Of a stretch of DNA of 64,000 nucleotides, positions 52,554 to 61,051 are shown one piece after another (position 1 is the stretch's first letter; every line of letters begins with the position of its first letter). This DNA comes from Brachybacterium aquaticum (GTDB lineage: Bacteria; Actinomycetota; Actinomycetes; Actinomycetales; Dermabacteraceae), in assembly GCF_014204755.1 (NCBI RefSeq), contig NZ_JACHLZ010000001.1:372001-436000 (forward strand). Reading direction: 5' to 3'. The notes below the pieces were generated by a model. That model made no database searches and had not been told where the DNA came from. It saw only the letters and a program-made list of their open reading frames with translations. The translations under genes were made by a program, and so were the position numbers.

Positions 52554-53209
52554 CCCCGCAGTCGCCGTCCAGCGCCCCGCCGCCCAGCGCCGCCGAGCGC
52601 GCCTACGAGGCGCTGCGCACCCGCATCCTCGACGGCGAGCTCGAGCCCGGCACCATGCTCGGCGAGACCCCGCTCGCGGCGGAGCTCGCGATGAGCCGCA
52701 CCCCCGTGCGCTCCGCGCTCACCCGCCTGCAGGACGAGGGCTGGGTGACGATCTACCCCAAGCGCGGCGCCCTCGTGCGCGGCCTCGGACCTCGCGCGAT
52801 CGCCGAGCTCGCCGAGGCGCGGGTGCTGCTGGAGACCGCGAGCATGCGACGGGCCTCCGGCGTTGCCCGCGCCGCGGCGGCTGAACGGCTCGAGGACCTG
52901 ATCGCCGATCAGCGTGCGGCGCTCGCCGCCCGCGACCTCCCCACGCTGGTCCGCACCCTGCAGACCTTCCACCGGGTCTTCGTCGAGGCCGGCGACAGCC
53001 AGGTCCAGCTCGAGCTGTATGCGCGCCTCGCCGACCGGCACCGCTTCGCGCTCTCCTCCGAGGGGGAGGGGCTGTTCGCCCTCGGCGAGGAGGCGCTCGC
53101 CGAGCACACGCGCCTGCTCGAGACCTTCCGGGACGGCGACGAGTCGGCCTTCGAGGAGGTCCTGCGCGCCCACGTCGCCGAGAACGGGGCGCCGCGCGAG
53201 GCGACGTGA
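52550..53209 (+). CDS. GntR-family (FadR-type) regulator
   Basis: 219 residues. Winged helix AYEALRTRILDGELEPGTMLGETPLAAELAMSRTPVRSALTRLQDEGWVTIYPKRGALV and an all-helical FCD effector domain (EARVLLETASMRR..., FHRVFVEAGDSQ, LAEHTRLLETFRDGD). Last gene of the lipid-enzyme operon. A palindrome at 53262-53278 just downstream, over the start of the MFS gene, is a good operator candidate for it. Confidence 0.93.
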   Translation: MTPQSPSSAPPPSAAERAYEALRTRILDGELEPGTMLGETPLAAELAMSRTPVRSALTRLQDEGWVTIYPKRGALVRGLGPRAIAELAEARVLLETASMRRASGVARAAAAERLEDLIADQRAALAARDLPTLVRTLQTFHRVFVEAGDSQVQLELYARLADRHRFALSSEGEGLFALGEEALAEHTRLLETFRDGDESAFEEVLRAHVAENGAPREAT

Positions 53210-53259
53210 GTGCGGGGTGCTCCGTGACGGACACCCTGGCGCGCCCCTGCACCGCCGTC

Positions 53260-53278
53260 TAGGATACAAGTTGTGTCC
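53260..53278 (+). promoter_or_regulatory. -10 element and GntR-type operator over the MFS start
   Basis: TAGGAT (53260-53265) is 7 bases before the GTG start, so the transcript should be leaderless. GGATACAA (53262-53269) and TTGTGTCC (53271-53278) form a 17-bp palindrome with one mismatch that covers the -10, the start site and the start codon; ACAAGTTGT resembles FadR-subfamily sites. Confidence 0.65.
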
Positions 53279-54664
53279 CAGCAATCAGTCGTCTCCCACC
53301 GAGACCCCGCCCAGCGCCGCACACTGACGGTCCTGGTCATCTCCCAGGTCCTCGGCACCATCGGCCTCGGCGTCGCCCCGTCGATCGGGATCCTGCTCGC
53401 CGGCGACGTGACCGACTCGGAGGCCTGGGCCGGGCTCGCCCGCACCGGCTCCACCCTCGGCGCGGCGCTGCTGGGCATCCCGCTGGGGAACCTCGCCGCC
53501 CGGCGCGGTCGCCGCCCGGCCCTCGCCACCGGCTGGTGGCTCGCCGCCGCCGGCGCCGCGATTCTCGTCGCCGCCGCACAGTGGCAGCTGGTCGTCCCGC
53601 TGTTCCTCGGACTGCTCCTGACCGGCGCGGGCACCGCCACCGCCCTGCAGGCGCGCTTCACCGCGACCGACCTCGCCACCCCCACCACCCGCGCCCGCTC
53701 TCTCGCGCTCGTGGTGTGGATGGGCGCGATCGGCAACGTCCTCGGCCCGAACCTCGGCGTGGTCGGCGAGGTCATCGGCGAAGCGACCGGCATCGCGCCC
53801 TACGGCGCGGCCTTCGGCGTCGCCTCCATCGGCTCCGCGCTCGCGGGCCTCGCGGTGCTGCTGTTCCTGCGCCCCGACCCGCTGCGCGTGCTCGCGGAGC
53901 GGCTCGCGGCGGAGCGGCCGGCGGCGGAGCGATTCGCGGCGGAAGGGCTGACAGCCGAGCAGGCGGCGGCCGACGGGGGAGGGGCCGTCGGCCGCCCGGA
54001 TCTCGCGGGGCACCCGGCCCCCGTCGGCCGCGCCGAGCGGATCGGCCGCGCCGAGCGTTTCCGCCGCGCCGCCGCAGAGCTGAGCGCGAACCGCCGCGCC
54101 CGCACGGCCCTGGTCGCCCTGCTCACCGCGCAGGGCGTGATGGTGGCGCTGATGACGATGACACCCGTGCACCTCGCGCACCACGGCGGGTCGCTGACCA
54201 TCATCGGCCTGACGATCAGCCTGCACATCGCCGGGATGTACGGGCTCGCGCCCGTGGTCGGCTGGCTCGCGGACCGGCTCGGCCACCGCGCGGTCGTGGC
54301 GATGGGCATCGGCATCCTCGCCGTCTCGATGCTGCTCGCGGTCGTCGTCGCGGACTCGCACAGCGGGGTCATGGCCTCGCTCGTCCTGCTGGGCCTCGGC
54401 TGGTCGTTCATGAACGTCGCCGCCTCCGCCCTGTTCAGCGCCGCCGTCACGGGCCCCGAGCGCGCCTCCGCGCAGGGCGCGGCCGACGCCCTCTCGAACC
54501 TCTGCGGTGCGCTCGCCGCCTTCGCCTCCGGTCCCCTCATGGCGGTCTCCTCCTTCTCCGCCCTCGCGGTGGTGGCGGCGGTCGCCATGGTCCCGATCCT
54601 CGTGCTCGTGCTGCGCCCGAGCGCATGGCGGCCGACGGGGAGTGCGGCAGGGGCGACGAGCTGA
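53273..54664 (+). CDS. MFS transporter
   Basis: 463 residues with twelve membrane helices. Signature after helix 2: LAARRGRRPALATG (G-x-x-x-[D/R]-R-x-G-R-[R/K]); the second half has GWLADRLGHRAVV. The central cytoplasmic loop (~205-255) is expanded with Ala/Glu-Arg repeats (RLAAERPAAERFAAEG) and several palindrome copies (53967-54030). Probably a drug-type exporter. Controlled from the palindrome at its start, likely by the GntR regulator next door. Confidence 0.9.
   Translation: MSQQSVVSHRDPAQRRTLTVLVISQVLGTIGLGVAPSIGILLAGDVTDSEAWAGLARTGSTLGAALLGIPLGNLAARRGRRPALATGWWLAAAGAAILVAAAQWQLVVPLFLGLLLTGAGTATALQARFTATDLATPTTRARSLALVVWMGAIGNVLGPNLGVVGEVIGEATGIAPYGAAFGVASIGSALAGLAVLLFLRPDPLRVLAERLAAERPAAERFAAEGLTAEQAAADGGGAVGRPDLAGHPAPVGRAERIGRAERFRRAAAELSANRRARTALVALLTAQGVMVALMTMTPVHLAHHGGSLTIIGLTISLHIAGMYGLAPVVGWLADRLGHRAVVAMGIGILAVSMLLAVVVADSHSGVMASLVLLGLGWSFMNVAASALFSAAVTGPERASAQGAADALSNLCGALAAFASGPLMAVSSFSALAVVAAVAMVPILVLVLRPSAWRPTGSAAGATS
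53967..54030. repeat. three palindrome-repeat copies in the MFS central loop
   Basis: CGGCCGACGGGGG (53967-53979), GGCCGTCGGCCG (53982-53993) and CCCCGTCGGCCG (54019-54030), both orientations, in frame. Confidence 0.7.
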
Positions 54665-54849
54665 CTCCTCGGGTCCCTCGGGTCCCGCGGGTCCTGCGGT
54701 TCCTGCGGCACGGACACGGTGCGACCTGCGCGGCCGTCGGCACGTCCGGGTGGTAGGTTCACGGGGATCACGGACATGTGTCGAAGGCGCTCCGCCGCGG
54801 CCGCGTCCCCGACCAGCGACGGGTCCCGTCGCCGAACGAAGAGGCACAG

Positions 54850-55410
54850 ATGGACACTGCCGGACTCACCGGGACCTGGGAGATCGACCCCGGGCACACG
54901 CGGATCGGGTTCTCCGCCCGCCACGCCATGGTCACGAAGGTGCGAGGCGCGTTCAACGACGTGACCGGCCGACTCGTCATCGACGAGGCCGATCCCGCCT
55001 CCGCGACCGCGACCGTCCGCGTCGCCATGGCCAGCATCGACACCCGCAACCAGCAGCGCGACGACCATCTGCGCAGCGCGGACTTCTTCGACGTCGAGAC
55101 CTACCCGGAGATGGTGTTCACCTCGACCCGCATCGAGGAGATTGACGAGAACGCCTACGTCGTCACCGGCGACCTCACCATCCGTGACACCACCCAGTCC
55201 ATCTCGGTGCCGCTGCAGCTCATCGGTGTGGACACCGACCCCTTCGGGAACGTGCGCGCCGGCCTCGAGGGCTCGCGCCGCATCGACCGTCGCGACTACG
55301 GCATCAGCTGGAACACCCCGCTGGACTCCGGCGGCCTGCTCGTCGGCGACCGCATCCAGCTCGAGTTCGAGCTGTCGCTCATCAAGCAGTCCGAGGTCCC
55401 GGCCGTCTGA
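54850..55410 (+). CDS. YceI-family protein
   Basis: 186 residues. Lipocalin-like YceI barrel: GTWEIDPGHTRIGFSARHAMVTKVRGAF, QQRDDHLRSADFFDVETYPEMVFTSTRI, VTGDLTIRDTTQSISVPL and RRDYGISWNTPL are all classic. Binds isoprenoid or amphiphilic lipids in relatives. No signal peptide here, so it is cytoplasmic. ATG 54850 has AGAGG upstream; longer frame starts lack support. Confidence 0.94.
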   Translation: MDTAGLTGTWEIDPGHTRIGFSARHAMVTKVRGAFNDVTGRLVIDEADPASATATVRVAMASIDTRNQQRDDHLRSADFFDVETYPEMVFTSTRIEEIDENAYVVTGDLTIRDTTQSISVPLQLIGVDTDPFGNVRAGLEGSRRIDRRDYGISWNTPLDSGGLLVGDRIQLEFELSLIKQSEVPAV

Positions 55411-55449
55411 GTCGGCTGGGCGCTCCGGGGGTGTCTGTGCTCCGGAGCG

Positions 55450-55902
55450 TCAGCGCTCGCCGCGCGCTCCGCGCAGCGCGGTGAGCGCGACCTCGCGCGG
55501 GACCTGCTTGCCGAAGGCGTGCACGTCCGCCTCGACCACGCCCCGACGCTCGGCGACGACGCTGCGCACCCGGGCGTCGAGGTCGGCCGGGCTCGGCGCG
55601 TGCACGGACAGCGGCGGATCGAGCACCACGCCCACCTGCACCGGCCCCTCGGCGTAGCGGACGTACAGCGCCCACTGGGACGTCGGCCCGAAGAGATCCT
55701 GCCGGGCGGGATCGGGCAGCGGCCCGAGCTCGGTGAACAGGGCCGCGACCTGGTCGGCGCGGCCGCGGGCGTCCCTGCGGGTCGCGGCGCTGGGATCGGT
55801 CAGCGGCCCGCCGGGGTGGCGCGGGGCGAGGGTGCCGCCGGGGGCGGCGGTGGTGTCCGTGGTGTCGGTGGTGTCGCGGATGTCCTGGACGTCGTCGGCC
55901 AT
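55450..55902 (-). CDS. hypothetical protein
   Basis: 150 residues, soluble. Thr/Asp-rich start (VQDIRDTTDTTDTTAAPGGTLAP), then a folded part (LFGPTSQWALYVRYAEGPVQVGVVLDPPLSV, ARVRSVVAERRGVVEADVHAFGKQVPREVALTAL). No family recognised. Convergent with the yceI-type gene. Confidence 0.6.
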   Translation of the reverse strand: MADDVQDIRDTTDTTDTTAAPGGTLAPRHPGGPLTDPSAATRRDARGRADQVAALFTELGPLPDPARQDLFGPTSQWALYVRYAEGPVQVGVVLDPPLSVHAPSPADLDARVRSVVAERRGVVEADVHAFGKQVPREVALTALRGARGER

Positions 55903-55991
55903 GGTGTCCTCCCCGAGGGTGCGGTGGGCTCCAGTATCCCCGTCCTGTGCGAGGCAGGGGAGGGGTGGCGAGGAACCCGTGCTGCGAGGAG

Positions 55992-56453
55992 CTAGTCCAG
56001 GCAGAACTCGTTGCCCTCCGGATCGGCCATGACCACGAACCCGAAGCTCATCGGCGGTGCCGGCTCGTGGCGCTCGAGCTGGGTCGCCCCGAGCTGCACC
56101 AGCTCGTCGGCGCGGGCCTGCAGCGCGTCCATCCGCTCCTGCCCCTCGAGCCCGGGCGACGCGCGCACATCGAGGTGCACGCGGTTCTTGGCGACCTTGT
56201 CCTCCGGCACCCGCTGGAAGAACAGTCGCGGCCCGACGCCGTCCGGATCCTCGATCGCCGCGGCGGAGTTGCGCTCCGACTCGGGCAGGCCGCGCTCGGC
56301 GAGGAACGCTCCCCATGCCTCCATCGGATCCTCGCCCTCGGCGAGCTCCACCCCCGGCGGTGGAGGCAGGACGTAGCCGAGCACCTCCGTCCAGAAGCGC
56401 TCGAGGGCGGCCGGGTCGTGGGCGTCGAAGGTGATCTGGATGGTGCGGCTCAT
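55992..56453 (-). CDS. VOC-superfamily (glyoxalase-like) protein
   Basis: 153 residues. QITFDAHDPAALERFWTEVLGY, KVAKNRVHLDVRAS and GFVVMADPEGNEFCLD are the paired beta-alpha-beta modules of a glyoxalase-like_6 protein, with His/Glu metal ligands in place. Fosfomycin- or glyoxal-type chemistry cannot be assigned. Separate from the cupin gene by 13 bases; one operon. Confidence 0.88.
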   Translation of the reverse strand: MSRTIQITFDAHDPAALERFWTEVLGYVLPPPPGVELAEGEDPMEAWGAFLAERGLPESERNSAAAIEDPDGVGPRLFFQRVPEDKVAKNRVHLDVRASPGLEGQERMDALQARADELVQLGATQLERHEPAPPMSFGFVVMADPEGNEFCLD

Positions 56454-56466
56454 CCCTGCTCCTTCA

Positions 56467-56892
56467 TCATGAGTGTTCCGTCGTCGCGGCGACCGCGTTG
56501 GCCCGGGCGAACTCCTCGTCGCTGACCGGTTCGAGCCAGGTCACGGTCTGGTCGTCCTCGTCGGCCTCCTGGATCGCCAGGTGGGCCATGAGCGTGCCGA
56601 CCAGAGCACCGTGCCAGTGCTCCTCCCTCGGTGGGATCCAGACGGTGCGCCCCGGCTCCAGGGTCACCACCTCGCCCGCGCGTGTGACGACGAGTCCTAC
56701 GCCGTCGGTGCCGAGGAGCGTCTGGCCGACGGGATGCCAGTGCCAGTGCGTGCGCGCCCCGGGCGCGAAGTGCACGTGCGACATCGCCACCCGCGACCCG
56801 TCGCGCGGACCGCGGAGCGGATCCATCAGCACGCCGCCGGTGAACCAGGCGGGCGGCGCGGGGACGGTTTCGGGTACGGGCAGCTTCTCCAT
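56467..56892 (-). CDS. cupin-domain protein
   Basis: 141 residues. Cupin motif 1 in GARTHWHWHPVGQTLLGTDGVG (two His plus Gln) and motif 2 in VWIPPREEHWHGALVG. Resembles the small quercetinase/carboxymuconolactone-type cupins. AGGAGG lies 5 bases before ATG 56892, favouring it over ATG 56928. Metal-dependent, substrate unknown. Confidence 0.88.
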   Translation of the reverse strand: MEKLPVPETVPAPPAWFTGGVLMDPLRGPRDGSRVAMSHVHFAPGARTHWHWHPVGQTLLGTDGVGLVVTRAGEVVTLEPGRTVWIPPREEHWHGALVGTLMAHLAIQEADEDDQTVTWLEPVSDEEFARANAVAATTEHS

Positions 56893-57319
56893 CGGAGCCT
56901 CCTGCGGGGCTTGGTCGCGTGCCTCCATCAGATACCCCCGAGCGAGTCGGGGCAAGGGGTGTGGACACGTCGGCGGGGAGCGCGAGGGCCGACGGGCGTG
57001 GGCGGGCGAGGTAGGCGCAGGGGGCTGGGCGGCATGCATGGGGGCGGGCGGGCGCGAGCGTGCGCGCGAGCGTGCGGGCCGGTGGGCTTGGGCTGTCGGG
57101 CGGCCGACGGCTCCTCCACATCGGCATTCTGTCGTGAATTCTGGGAAGGGCTGAGTTGGGGACGAGCAGTGTGGTTGTCCACAGATTCCAGGTCAGATGT
57201 ATGACCTGGCAGTAACTATGGGGAGCGGTTCGGAGGGGTGTCGAGACTGATTCTCCGGAAGTTATCCACAGTCCTCGACCAGGCTTTCGAATGTCAGGGG
57301 TGTCGGGGAGGATGGCTCC
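56893..57319. other. intergenic region before the HNH gene
   Basis: About 430 bases without a gene. First half is very GC-rich with a partial palindrome copy near 57098. Second half holds two DnaA-box-like sites and an inverted repeat. Confidence 0.6.
57175..57270. promoter_or_regulatory. two DnaA-box-like sites flanking an inverted repeat
   Basis: TTGTCCACA (57175-57183) and TTATCCACA (57262-57270, exact consensus). Between them CCAGGTCA (57188-57195) and TGACCTGG (57202-57209) form a perfect 8-bp inverted repeat with six-base spacer. Located 50-145 bases upstream of the HNH gene. Confidence 0.6.
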
Positions 57320-59332
57320 ATGACCACGACGACCTCCCCGGCCACCTCGCCGGAGCCGCCCGCTCCGGACGAGGTGCTCGCCGCGCTCCACGAGCAGGGC
57401 CCCGCCGCGCTCGCCGAGCTGCTCGGGGACGTCGGCTACCTCCTGGTCGCCGTCGCGACCGCCCCGAAGAAGATGTTCGAGGTCGAGAAGCGCCCCCGCC
57501 AGGACCACAAGAACCTGCTGGACATGATCCACGGCGCGGTCAGCGCTCTGAACGGTCTCGAGGCGCGGGCTGTCGTCGCCCTCGCGGAGGCCTCCGTCCG
57601 CGATCGCGTGGACCGCGCGCGGAACGAGGTCGCCCATGAGGACGACTTCCTCCCGCCCCTCGAGCAGCTCATCCGACAGGCCGATGCGGCCACCGCCGCG
57701 GACCTCTCGCTCGCGACCCGCCGCTCCCCATCGGTGGCCCGCTCGAGCCTCGCCTCGGCCCGCCGCCTCGTGGGGTCGATGCCTCGCACGCTCAGCGCGC
57801 TCAGCACCGGGAAGATCACCGCACAGGTCGCCTACGCGACCTCCTCCAGCGCGAGCGCGCTCGACCCGCTTCAGCGCCGCCAGGTCGACGAGCTCCTCCA
57901 CGAGAAGCTGCCGGAGATGGACGGCGCGGGTGTGAAGAAGTGGCGTGCCGCGGTGCAGAAGGCCGCTGCCCAGGTCGATGCGGAGGGCGCCGCCCGTCGG
58001 CATCGGAAGGCCCGCGAGGACCGGCACGTCTCCCTCACCCCGGGCGAGCATGGCATGGCCACCCTCAGCGCGCACCTCACCGCAGTCGATGCGAAGGCGG
58101 TCCACAAGCGGCTGTCGCTCGAGGCGGAGCGCCGCCGGGCCGAGGGTGAGCGCGAGGGGCACGGCGCCCTCATGGCCGACGCGCTCGTGAGCACGCTGCT
58201 CGGACGCGAGGACGAGATGGAACCGGTGATGCTGGACGTCGGCGTCATCGTCACCGACCGGGCTCTGATCGACCCTGGCGAAGGCGACCTCGCCGAGCTC
58301 GAGGGCTACGGTCCGGTCCCCGTCGAGGCCATCCGGCAAGAGCTGCGCGACGCCCTCACCGAGCCAGCGAGCGGTGAGAAGGACCGCTATGGTCCCGACG
58401 GTCCACAGGTCAGAGCCGTGCTGCGGCGGCTGTACACCCACCCCACCAGCGGGGAGCTGGTCGCCGTCGAATCCCGAGCCCGCGAGTTCCCACCAGCCCT
58501 GAAACGCTTCCTGCTCTGGCGGGACACCCGGTGCCGCACGCCCTACTGCGACGCACCGGTGCGCCAGTTCGACCACATCGATCCGCACTCCCGCGGCGGC
58601 GCGACCAGCCTCGACAACGGCCAGGGCCTCTGTGCCGGCTGCAACCAGCGCAAGGAGGACGCCTTCGCGCGGGTCGAGCGCGTCGGCGGGCCCGTTGAGG
58701 ACGGACACCTGGTCGAGTGGACCGGCCACGGCGGCACCGCCGTGGTCGTCGGTCCCGCCCGCCTCGAGGACTCCGGAGCGGTGCCGGAGCCGGCCCCGGC
58801 ACGAGACAGCGCTGAGGTGCCGGCCGACGCTCCCGCGGATGTCGCCTCCGACATGGACGCTCTCGTTGCCACCGCTCCGACCGCGGAGGACGACAGGATC
58901 GCGGCCGATGCCTTCGGCGACGCGCGAACCGACGCCGCCGAGCACGTCGACGACGGCTCTGCTGAACCGTCGAGTCCCGATGCTGCGACCGGCGGTTCGC
59001 CTGACGTCGCCGCGTGTACCTCAGCCGGGCACGACACCGGCATCACGGTCCGCATCCCGGCCGACGCCGCCCCAGCCGATCCCCGAGACCGAGAACGCCC
59101 CGGCCCTCCGCCCATGCAGGCGATGGCCGAGGCGTCCTCGATGATCAGGCGCTCCCTCCGGTCGGGGAGCGGCGCCTGCGATGCCCGGAGGTTCAGGCCC
59201 CTGCGCGCCGCAGCCACACGGTGGTGGCTCCCGGCAGCTGGACCGCGCCCTCGGTGTCGGCGTCCAGCGGACCGCTCGCGATCAGCACCTCACCTGCCGG
59301 CAGTGCGACGGGCTCGGCTCCGAAGTTCGTGA
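57320..59332 (+). CDS. DUF222/HNH endonuclease-domain protein
   Basis: 670 residues. Helical DUF222 region (50-400; LARRLVGSMPRTLSALSTGKITAQ-like block) and a C-terminal HNH site: RDTRCRTPYCDAPVRQFDHIDPHSRGGATSLDNGQGLCAGCNQRK (two Cys pairs, D-H, N). Such multi-copy genes (REP13E12-like) are frequent in actinobacteria. After the HNH come ~200 residues of Ala/Pro/Asp-rich low complexity, the last 47 codons read antisense into the alpha-glucosidase gene, so the natural stop may have been lost. Confidence 0.85.
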   Translation: MTTTTSPATSPEPPAPDEVLAALHEQGPAALAELLGDVGYLLVAVATAPKKMFEVEKRPRQDHKNLLDMIHGAVSALNGLEARAVVALAEASVRDRVDRARNEVAHEDDFLPPLEQLIRQADAATAADLSLATRRSPSVARSSLASARRLVGSMPRTLSALSTGKITAQVAYATSSSASALDPLQRRQVDELLHEKLPEMDGAGVKKWRAAVQKAAAQVDAEGAARRHRKAREDRHVSLTPGEHGMATLSAHLTAVDAKAVHKRLSLEAERRRAEGEREGHGALMADALVSTLLGREDEMEPVMLDVGVIVTDRALIDPGEGDLAELEGYGPVPVEAIRQELRDALTEPASGEKDRYGPDGPQVRAVLRRLYTHPTSGELVAVESRAREFPPALKRFLLWRDTRCRTPYCDAPVRQFDHIDPHSRGGATSLDNGQGLCAGCNQRKEDAFARVERVGGPVEDGHLVEWTGHGGTAVVVGPARLEDSGAVPEPAPARDSAEVPADAPADVASDMDALVATAPTAEDDRIAADAFGDARTDAAEHVDDGSAEPSSPDAATGGSPDVAACTSAGHDTGITVRIPADAAPADPRDRERPGPPPMQAMAEASSMIRRSLRSGSGACDARRFRPLRAAATRWWLPAAGPRPRCRRPADRSRSAPHLPAVRRARLRSS

Positions 59333-60923
59333 CGCTCAGCCACCCGCCCGGACGCTCGAACGCGAGCACGTCGCCGCTGGACAGCTCCTCGTCCCAGGTC
59401 AGGGTCTCCTCGGTCTGCAGCTCACGACGCAGGCGCAGCGCCTCGCGGTACATCTCCAGGGTCGAGCCCTCCACGCCGTCCTCGACCTCGACCGCGTAGT
59501 CCGCGAACCAGGCCGGCTGCGGCAGATGCGCCACGCCCTCGCCGAACCCGAATGAGGAGCCTTCGCGCGTCCACGGCAGCGGCACACGGCAGCCGTCACG
59601 GCCCAGGCCGTCCCAGCCGCGGTCCTCGGCAGTGGTCCGCCAGAACGCCGGATCCTGACGCTGCTCGTCCGGGATCTCCGCGACCTCCTGCAGGCCCAGC
59701 TCCTCGCCCTGGTACAGGTACGCGCTGCCCGGCAGGGCAAGCTCGAACATCGTCGCCGCCCGCGCCCGGCGCAGACCCAGCTCCTTGTCGATGCCGTCCT
59801 CCGGACCGCCCGCGAGCACCCAGTCCGCACCCTGCTTGAACGGGCGGCCCTCGCGCGGCGGCAGCCCGTACCGGGTCGCATGGCGCACCCCGTCATGGTT
59901 CGAGAACACCCAGGTCGTGGACGACCCGGTCACGGCCGACTGGGCGAGGTTGTCGGTGACGATCTCGCGGAAGTGCTCGGCGTCGAAGTCTGCCTCCATG
60001 AGATCGAAGTTGAACGCCTGGCCCAGCCCCTTCGGGCTCGCGTACTTCGCCCGACGCTCCGGGGTCTCCACCCACGCCTCGGCCACCGCGATGCGCGGCG
60101 GGTCGTAGCGGTCGAACAGCTCGCGCCACTCGGCGTAGATGTCGTGCACGTCGTCGCGGTCCCACAGCGGATGGGTGCCATCCTTCGGCATCGCCTTCAG
60201 CTCCGCCTTCGAGGGCAGCTCCTCCGGCAGGTCCTTCGCCAGGCCGTGCGCCACGTCGATGCGGAACCCGTCCACGCCGCGGTCCGACCAGAACGCGAGG
60301 GTCTTCAGGAACTCCTCGTGCACCTCGGGGTGCTTCCAGTTGAAGTCCGGCTGCTCGGTCGCGAAGGAGTGCAGGTACCACTGGCCGTCCTCGACTCGGG
60401 TCCACGCCGGGCCCGAGAAGATCGAGGTCCAGTCCGCCGGCGGCTCCTCGCCGTTCTCCCCGCGGCCGTCGCGGAAGATGTAGCGCTCTCGCGCGTTGGA
60501 GCCCTTCGGCGAGGCGAGCGCCTCCTGGAACCACACGTGACGATCCGAGGAGTGGTTCGGCACCACGTCCACGATCAGGCGGATGCCCGCGCCGTGCAGC
60601 GCCGCGACCATCTCGTCGAACTCCTCGAGCGTGCCGATCTTCGGATCCACGTCGCGGTAGTCGTCCACGTCGTAGCCGCCGTCGGCCAGGGCCGAGGGGT
60701 AGAACGGGCTCAGCCACACCGCGTCCACGCCGAGCTTCGCGAGGTAGGGGACGCGGGAGATGATGCCGCGCAGGTCGCCGATGCCGTCGCCGTTGCCGTC
60801 CGCGAAGGAGCGCGGGTAGATCTGGTAGACGGACGCCTGGCGCCACCAGTTCGCGTCGTCGCTCAGGGCGGCGCCCTGTGTCGTGGGATCGATGGCGGGG
60901 CTGATCTGGGAAACCGTGGTCAT
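59193..60923 (-). CDS. alpha-glucosidase / oligo-1,6-glucosidase (GH13)
   Basis: 576 residues. GH13 regions: I DVVPNHSS, II GFRIDVAHGL (nucleophile Asp), III VAEAWV (acid/base Glu), IV FSNHDGVR; region V is in the B domain. QASVYQIYPRSFADGNGDGIGDLRGI is the usual start. Cytoplasmic hydrolysis of malto- or isomalto-oligosaccharides to glucose. ATG 60923. Divergent from the ROK regulator with an AT-rich operator region between. Confidence 0.94.
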   Translation of the reverse strand: MTTVSQISPAIDPTTQGAALSDDANWWRQASVYQIYPRSFADGNGDGIGDLRGIISRVPYLAKLGVDAVWLSPFYPSALADGGYDVDDYRDVDPKIGTLEEFDEMVAALHGAGIRLIVDVVPNHSSDRHVWFQEALASPKGSNARERYIFRDGRGENGEEPPADWTSIFSGPAWTRVEDGQWYLHSFATEQPDFNWKHPEVHEEFLKTLAFWSDRGVDGFRIDVAHGLAKDLPEELPSKAELKAMPKDGTHPLWDRDDVHDIYAEWRELFDRYDPPRIAVAEAWVETPERRAKYASPKGLGQAFNFDLMEADFDAEHFREIVTDNLAQSAVTGSSTTWVFSNHDGVRHATRYGLPPREGRPFKQGADWVLAGGPEDGIDKELGLRRARAATMFELALPGSAYLYQGEELGLQEVAEIPDEQRQDPAFWRTTAEDRGWDGLGRDGCRVPLPWTREGSSFGFGEGVAHLPQPAWFADYAVEVEDGVEGSTLEMYREALRLRRELQTEETLTWDEELSSGDVLAFERPGGWLSVTNFGAEPVALPAGEVLIASGPLDADTEGAVQLPGATTVWLRRAGA

Positions 60924-61001
60924 GAAGGGAGAGACCTCCGAGGGAGTGGGGTGCGAGCGGGTCCGGACAGTGCGACGATGCTGTGCGACGCCGGACACAT
61001 C

Positions 61002-61035
61002 AGGCATTATATTTATGGTCTATCGAAAGTATAGG
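61002..61035. promoter_or_regulatory. AT-rich divergent promoter/operator
   Basis: A consensus -10 TATAAT faces the glucosidase gene (complement of 61006-61011). CTAT (61020-61023) and ATAG (61031-61034) frame a 15-base symmetric element. The only AT-rich patch in several kb, typical of ROK/NagC binding regions. Confidence 0.55.
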
Positions 61036-61051
61036 AGTCGGGGTTCCGACC

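Noticed and set aside
57175..57270. Chromosomal replication origin
   Set aside because: Only two DnaA-like boxes, no AT-rich unwinding region, and no dnaA or dnaN nearby.
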